Shown here one piece after another: positions 59,632-64,000 of a stretch of 64,000 bases of DNA (position 1 is the stretch's first letter; each line of letters starts with the position of its first letter). Source of the stretch: Sphingobium sp. (GTDB taxonomy: Bacteria; Pseudomonadota; Alphaproteobacteria; Sphingomonadales; Sphingomonadaceae); contig JAGIAZ010000001.1 in assembly GCA_017744605.1 (NCBI GenBank), positions 248,001-312,000 on the forward strand, in the 5' to 3' direction. The position numbers were made by a program, and so were the translations under genes. The notes beneath the pieces are model-generated. The model had not been told where the DNA came from. It did no database searches and was given only the letters and a program-made list of their open reading frames with translations.

Positions 59632-60312
59632 ATGTCCACCCCCGCCAACTTCAACGGTCAGCGCCCGGTGATCGACCCCGATGACGCCGCGATGCTGCTG
59701 ATCGACCACCAGAGCGGCCTGTTCCAGACCATCGGCGACATGCCGATGCCCGAACTGCGGATGCGGGCCGGCGCGCTCGCGTCGATCGCCACGCTTGCCA
59801 ACATGCCGGTCATCACCACCGCTTCGGTGCCGCAGGGACCGAACGGTCCGCTGATCCCTGAAATCCACGCCAATGCGCCGCACGCGAAATATGTTGCCCG
59901 CAAAGGCGAGATCAACGCCTGGGACAATCCCGAGTTCGTCGCAGCGGTGAAGGCGACCGGCCGCAAGACGCTCATCATCGCCGGCACCATCACCAGCGTC
60001 TGCATGGCCTTTCCGGCGATCAGCGCGGTGCAGGACGGGTACAAGGTGTTCGCCGTCGTCGATGCCTCGGGCACCTATTCCAAGATGGCGCAGGAGATCA
60101 CGCTGGCGCGCGTGGTCCAGGCCGGCGTGGTGCCGATGGACACCGCCGCCGTCGCCTCGGAAATCCAGAAGACCTGGAACCGCGCCGATGCGGAGAAATG
60201 GGCCGAGGTCTATACGCAGATCTTCCCGCCCTATCGCCTGCTCATGGAAAGCTATGCCAGAGCACAGCAGGTCGTAACCGAGCATGAAGTGCTCGATTCG
60301 GCCCGAGCGTAA
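59632..60312 (+). CDS. Isochorismatase-like hydrolase (YcaC-related)
   Basis: The 226-residue enzyme has the cysteine-hydrolase triad in the usual order: D in [12 protein letters not shown] in [10 protein letters not shown] and C in [12 protein letters not shown]. The YcaC subgroup is the closest by pattern; substrate unknown. AAGGAGACGTTCCC precedes the ATG. Second gene of the LysR-controlled operon. Confidence 0.88.
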   Translation: MSTPANFNGQRPVIDPDDAAMLLIDHQSGLFQTIGDMPMPELRMRAGALASIATLANMPVITTASVPQGPNGPLIPEIHANAPHAKYVARKGEINAWDNPEFVAAVKATGRKTLIIAGTITSVCMAFPAISAVQDGYKVFAVVDASGTYSKMAQEITLARVVQAGVVPMDTAAVASEIQKTWNRADAEKWAEVYTQIFPPYRLLMESYARAQQVVTEHEVLDSARA

Positions 60313-60383
60313 CGCCTTGGCCTTGCCCCGCTGCCAGTGAGCGTGGGGCAAGGCAATGAAGATGGATGAAGGAGAAGCAGACC

Positions 60384-61262
60384 ATGAGCATCGAACGGAT
60401 CATCGACAAGCGCACCCACGATCTGGGCGGCGGCTTCGTGGTCGGTCGAGTCCTGCCGTTCCATGCCCGGCGGATGGTCGGGCCGTTCATCTTCTTCGAC
60501 CATCTCGGCCCGCTCGAATTGGCACCGGGCATTCCCCGCGAACTGGATGTGCGGCCCCATCCGCATATCGGGCTGTCGACCGTCACCTATCTCTATTCCG
60601 GTCAGATCACCCATCGCGACAGCCTCGGCTTCGAACAGGAAATCCGCCCCGGCGAGGTCAACTGGATGACGGCAGGCCGCGGGATCACGCATAGCGAGCG
60701 GCTCGAATATGCCCGGACCAACGGCGCCAATATGCATGGCATTCAGGCTTGGGTCGCGCTCCCGGTCGAGGATGAGGAGACGGCGCCCAGTTTCGATCAT
60801 CTCGAAGGCGCGGACCTGCCCGAATGGCAGGAAGGCGGCGTCCGGGGACGGCTGATCGCGGGCGCGGTCGATGGCCTGCGCGCCGCGACCAAAGTTCATT
60901 CGCCGACCTTCTATGAGCATTGGCAGATGGAAGTCGGTGCGCAGCGGAGCGTCACGCAGAGCTATTCCGAGCGCGCGGTCTATTGCGCGACCGGCGAGAT
61001 CGAAGTGGATGGCACTCGCCTTGCCGCCGGCCAGATGGCGGTGCTCGACGGCAAATCCGGCGGCGGCATACAGGCGCTCCAGCCGGGCCAGGTCATGGTG
61101 CTGGGCGGCGAACCGATCGGCGAGCGTTACCTGCTGTAGAATTTCGTCTCTTCCTCGAAGGCGCGGCTTGAACAGGCTGCCGAGGACTGGCGGCAGCAGC
61201 GCATGAAGCTGCCGGTCGGTGACGACCGGGAGTTCACGCCGATGCCGGAGAAGTCGGCGTGA
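60384..61262 (+). pseudogene. Pirin family protein (second), with in-frame amber codon
   Basis: The cupin core is intact (RPHPHIGLSTVTYLYSGQIT; WMTAGRGITHSER), but after GEPIGERYLL there is TAG at 61137-61139 where pirins have TGG. The reading frame then continues NFVSSSKARLEQAAEDW, the normal pirin C-terminus, to TGA 61260-61262, which overlaps the next gene's GTG. So the gene either is a recent nonsense mutant (a 251-residue product, lacking about 40 residues) or relies on readthrough. ATG 60384 has GGAGAAGCAGACC before it. Confidence 0.85.
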
Positions 61263-62245
61263 AAGCGGCGGTCCTCGAAGCGCTGGGCAGCACGCCCGTC
61301 TATGGCGACTTCCCTGAGCCGGATCTGCAAGCCGGAGAGGCGCTGGTCCATGTCCGCGCTGCGGCGGTGAAACAGCTCGAACGGTTGATCGCGTCGGGCA
61401 AACATTATTCCAGCCCGAAGACCTTGCCGATCGTGCCGGGCCTCGATGGGGTCGGGCTGCTCGACGATGGCGCGCGAGTCTATTTCATGGCGCAGCGCCG
61501 TCCCTTCGGTGCGATGGCGCAGCGCGCGCCCGCCAGCCTGACCGTGCCGGTGCCGGCCGGACTGAGCGACGCCGAGGCTGCCGCCGTCGTCAATCCGGGC
61601 CTCGCCGGCTGGCTCCCGCTGGTCGAGCGGGGGCGGATGAAGGCCGGGGAGAATGTCCTGATCCTTGGCGCGACCGGCACTTCGGGGCGGATGGCCGTCA
61701 CCATGGCGCGCCTGCTTGGCGCGGGGCGCGTGATTGCCTGCGGTCGGCGGCGCGAAGTGCTGGAAGGCCTGGACGCCGACGCCACGATCGATCTCTCCGC
61801 CCCGGAAACCGACATCGCCGCCGCTTTCGCTGCGGAGGCCGAGCGCGGTCTTGGTGTGATCGTCGATTATCTATGGGGTCGCACTGCCGAATTACTCATC
61901 GGCCAGCTCGCACGGCCCGATCTCCACAGTAGCACGGACGACAGCGCGATCCGGTTCGTCACGGTCAGCCAGATGGCGGGACCCGACATTGCCCTGCCGT
62001 CGAACGCCCTGCGCGGCTCGCGGCTCGAACTGATCGGCAGCGGGACAGGCAATTTCCCGCATGGTGAGGCGATGCGTCAGGCGATCGCGAAAGTGCTCGA
62101 TCTTGCCGCGGCCGGGCATATCTCCACCGAGACGAGCGAGGTCCCGGTCGAGGATGTCGCCAGAGCATGGCCCGCACCGAACAACCCGGATCAGCGGATT
62201 GTGCTGACCTTCGGGGCAGCCATAAGCCAGGGAGAAAGCGCATGA
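61259..62245 (+). CDS. Zinc-type alcohol dehydrogenase/quinone oxidoreductase-like protein
   Basis: The 328-residue MDR-family protein has an N-terminal GroES-like domain (VPGLDGVGLLDDGARVYF) and a Rossmann domain (VLILGATGTSGRMAVTMARL), with no catalytic zinc cysteines, placing it in the quinone oxidoreductase branch. GTG 61259 overlaps the pirin reading frame's TGA. Likely NADPH-dependent reduction of quinones or enones. Confidence 0.87.
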   Translation: MKAAVLEALGSTPVYGDFPEPDLQAGEALVHVRAAAVKQLERLIASGKHYSSPKTLPIVPGLDGVGLLDDGARVYFMAQRRPFGAMAQRAPASLTVPVPAGLSDAEAAAVVNPGLAGWLPLVERGRMKAGENVLILGATGTSGRMAVTMARLLGAGRVIACGRRREVLEGLDADATIDLSAPETDIAAAFAAEAERGLGVIVDYLWGRTAELLIGQLARPDLHSSTDDSAIRFVTVSQMAGPDIALPSNALRGSRLELIGSGTGNFPHGEAMRQAIAKVLDLAAAGHISTETSEVPVEDVARAWPAPNNPDQRIVLTFGAAISQGESA

Positions 62246-62580
62246 CCGACATCACGATCACAACAGAAGATGATGGCCGGCATGGCCGCTATGTCGCCAA
62301 GGTCGCCGGCATCGATGCCGAGGCGGAACTGACCTTCACGCATCGCGGACCCAAGCTGATCAGCGCCGATCATACCGGCGCACCGGACAGCCTGAAGGGA
62401 ACGGGGGCCGCCGCCGCGTTGGTCGATCACCTGATCGCCGATGCCCGTGCGCAGGGTTTCCGGATCATCCCGCTCTGCCCCTATGTCCGCGCGCGGTACG
62501 AGAGGCATCCGGACTGGCAGGATGTGATGACCGTCGCGCCCGGAGAGATGCCGCGCATCTCGGCACGGCCGCGATCATGA
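62242..62580 (+). CDS. Small GNAT-like N-acetyltransferase (YjdJ type)
   Basis: The 112-residue protein matches the short GCN5-related YjdJ family (GTGAAAALVDHLIADARAQG then FRIIPLCPYVRARYERHPDW). ATG 62242 overlaps the previous stop by 4 bases, so it is translationally coupled. Substrate unknown. Confidence 0.85.
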   Translation: MTDITITTEDDGRHGRYVAKVAGIDAEAELTFTHRGPKLISADHTGAPDSLKGTGAAAALVDHLIADARAQGFRIIPLCPYVRARYERHPDWQDVMTVAPGEMPRISARPRS

Positions 62581-62789
62581 TGCGCCTGCTCGGAATCTCG
62601 GGCAGCCTGCGCGCGGGCTCGTTCAACACCCATTTGCTGCGCAACGCGGCGGAACTGGTGCCGCCGGGCGTGTCGGCACGCTGCACGGCATTCCGCTCTA
62701 TGATGCGGATGCGGAGGCTGCCAACGGCCTGCCTGAGGCGGTGGTCGATCTGAAACAGGCGATCGCGTCCGGACCTGGGCGGTAAACCG
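62577..62789 (+). pseudogene. Decayed NADPH-dependent FMN reductase (5' remnant)
   Basis: The start MRLLGISGSLRAGSFNTHLL (flavodoxin-like FMN site) is followed after about 30 codons by a frame change; the other frame then reads TLHGIPLYDADAEA, as expected for SsuE-type reductases, and stops soon afterward at TAA near 62787. Only about one third of the usual 180 residues remains. ATG overlaps the GNAT stop. Confidence 0.75.
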
Positions 62790-62886
62790 CCACCGAACTG
62801 TCACATTCGTCCCAACTTCGTGCAATCGCCGCGCACGACATAACGGCACCTTCTCCTGGAAGGCTCCTTGGAGGACGGTCTTATGC

Positions 62887-63363
62887 ATGTCAGCGCGAGG
62901 GACGGCAGACCGCCATCCGAAGCCTCGCGATCGCCGGGCGCGGGATGAGATCATGGACGACTCTCCCGCAGCCGTGAGAGCGTGGTTTAACCGACGGGCA
63001 GTCGTGCAGATGACCATGGCCGCCAATCGAGCGGTCAACGAGGCCTTCGGACGCGAGGTCTTCTCCGCGCCGGCCTGGGAGATGCTTCTCGATCTCTATA
63101 GCCGCAACCCCAATGAGGTGATCTCCGTCACCAGCCTGTGCATCGCGGCGAATGTGCCGACACGAACGGCGCAGCACGTCATAGAACGCCTCGTCGAGCT
63201 GGGGCTTCTGGTGCGCTCATCGCACCCATCCGACAAGCGCCTGGCGTTGATTTCGCTGTCGGCGCTTTCGATCACCCTGCTCGACAAGGTTTTCGATCAC
63301 CTCATGGATCTCACCCTGATCAACGGCATCGCGCCCGAGCGAAATCTTGGCGATCCGATTTGA
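62887..63363 (+). CDS. MarR-like winged-helix regulator
   Basis: The protein (158 residues, or 136 from ATG 62953) has a winged helix: EMLLDLYSRNPNEVISVTSL then IAANVPTRTAQHVIERLVEL and the wing SSHPSDKRLALISLS. MarR-type regulators of this length bind small aromatic or oxidised ligands. Both starts have acceptable ribosome-binding sites. It may control the upstream operon or the sigma factor. Confidence 0.75.
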   Translation: MSARGTADRHPKPRDRRARDEIMDDSPAAVRAWFNRRAVVQMTMAANRAVNEAFGREVFSAPAWEMLLDLYSRNPNEVISVTSLCIAANVPTRTAQHVIERLVELGLLVRSSHPSDKRLALISLSALSITLLDKVFDHLMDLTLINGIAPERNLGDPI

Positions 63364-63652
63364 TGCTCGAGATCGCCGAACCAGGCAATCCCCTCTCCCG
63401 ACCCAAGTCCGGAGGAACGATATTATGTTGTATGCATCCCGCTTATCCGGCATGGCGATTTTGCAGGTTTGACCATGCCGGTTCGGCCTGTGAGACTATC
63501 TCGCCTGGCATCACACGCGCTCGACCGATGAAGGTCGGGCTTTCAGCCACGGCTTCTTGCTCCGGCCTGTCTGGACGGCTTGGTTGTGCCTGCTCTTTTT
63601 CAATCCGATTCACCGGCGCTCCCGCGCTGGTCGACATGGATCGGGTGAGCCT
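63364..63652. other. Gap before the sigma factor with a 15-codon ORF
   Basis: Within it, ATG 63425 (after GGAGGAACGATATT) opens a 15-codon ORF, MLYASRLSGMAILQV, that ends at 63472 in the same frame as the sigma factor. It could be a leader peptide. Nothing else recognised. Confidence 0.3.
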
Positions 63653-64000
63653 GTGGCTCGCCCCCATGCGCGGAAATCGCGCCCTGAGGATTTCCCGGAC
63701 GATTCCACACGCCTGGATGATCTCTATCGATCCGAGGCGCCAGGCCTTACCCGATGGCTGCTTCGGCGATTGCGCTCGTCGGAAGATGCGCGTGACCTGG
63801 TACAGGACGCGTTCGTTCATCTTTTGCGATCGGGACAGCTCGATCGGCTGCGGCGTCCACGGTCGTTCCTCAATAAGATCGTGCAGAACTTGATCGTCGA
63901 TCGGTCGAGGCTGCTGATCAATCGCACCGAGCATACGGCGCTGATCGACACGATCGAAGCCGCCCCCGATGCCGACCCTGCCTATCAGCTCGAGGTCAAG
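63653..64000 (+). CDS. FecI-like ECF sigma factor (3' end outside window)
   Basis: The frame missed by the ORF track reads APGLTRWLLRRLRSSEDARD then LVQDAFVHLLRSGQLDRLRR and SFLNKIVQNLIVDRSRLLI: ECF sigma region 2 of the FecI type, as used with FecR and TonB receptors for iron uptake. The start is uncertain; GTG 63653 is the first start-like codon with a ribosome-binding-site-like GGTGAG, and the frame is open back to about 63490. The gene continues past base 64000. Confidence 0.75.
   Translation, partial: MARPHARKSRPEDFPDDSTRLDDLYRSEAPGLTRWLLRRLRSSEDARDLVQDAFVHLLRSGQLDRLRRPRSFLNKIVQNLIVDRSRLLINRTEHTALIDTIEAAPDADPAYQLEVK

Noticed and set aside
63138-63893. 251-residue ORF across the MarR and sigma genes
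   Set aside because: It overlaps two supported genes in another frame and has no domain; the sigma factor frame is the real one.
1-64000. CRISPR arrays, rRNA genes and intact tRNA genes
   Set aside because: I saw no regularly spaced repeats with spacers, no rRNA segments, and only the tRNA-Ala 3' remnant at 8565.

Overview
The window looks like sphingomonad DNA (Alphaproteobacteria, order Sphingomonadales). It is GC-rich and carries a TonB-dependent receptor, an UrcA-family protein, a DUF6662-type outer-membrane protein and an FecI-like sigma factor. This rests on protein family content read by eye, not on a search.

1-8.3 kb, chromosomal-type catabolic segment: the 3' part of a TonB-dependent receptor, a secreted RidA homologue, UrcA, a gluconate-2-dehydrogenase-type pair (Tat-bearing subunit 3 plus GMC flavoprotein), and, converging on it, a flavin amine oxidase in operon with a c-type cytochrome. 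Together these suggest a periplasmic oxidation pathway whose imine products could be handled by the secreted RidA.

8.56 to about 45 kb, integrative conjugative or mobilizable element: it begins at a 3' tRNA-Ala-like remnant (candidate att), followed by a P4-type integrase, an excisionase-like protein, then a tightly overlapping minus-strand operon (RHH protein, VirD4/TraD coupling protein, MobF relaxase-helicase, membrane-anchored Mrr-like nuclease, lytic transglycosylase). A repeat-rich candidate oriT lies upstream of that operon. Next come a DUF2493/SLOG protein, a DUF736-like protein with an SSB-type acidic tail, and a gene-free region with a nested, cloverleaf-like inverted repeat. After that is a long, almost wholly minus-strand run of small orphan proteins mixed with two PAPS-reductase-like PP-loop proteins, a GHKL ATPase, DUF5983, DUF4262 and DUF932 proteins, a thermonuclease, a methyltransferase-Strawberry-notch helicase (DarB-like), a large ParB protein, a CHC2/Toprim primase-like protein and a sigma-region-4-like protein. 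Nine transcription units in this element are preceded, 38-77 bases before the start codon, by the same G-rich motif (CTCCCCTCC on the plus strand, GGAGGGGAG on the coding strand). I regard this as the most promising undescribed feature. No mating-pair (T4SS) genes and no second att site were seen, so the right limit is unresolved.

45.4-49.6 kb: a probable iron-regulated redox operon. A Fur-like palindrome precedes DUF6662 beta-barrel protein, FMN-binding protein, ApbE flavinyltransferase and a four-helix membrane protein with conserved histidines. Then come a glycine-zipper surface protein and a chimeric gene remnant.

50.1-54.7 kb: a possible defence island, with a 34-residue hydrophobic peptide, an Abi/HEPN-like protein, a small protein and a TrlF-family PHP-ABC ATPase. 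It is followed by an HxlR remnant and an IS91-family element carrying its own tyrosine recombinase (about 55.0-57.5 kb).

57.6-64 kb: a LysR regulator divergent from a translationally coupled operon (pirin, isochorismatase-like hydrolase, second pirin with an in-frame amber codon, quinone-oxidoreductase-like protein, small GNAT-like protein, decayed FMN reductase), then a MarR-like regulator and the 5' part of an FecI-like ECF sigma factor cut by the window edge.
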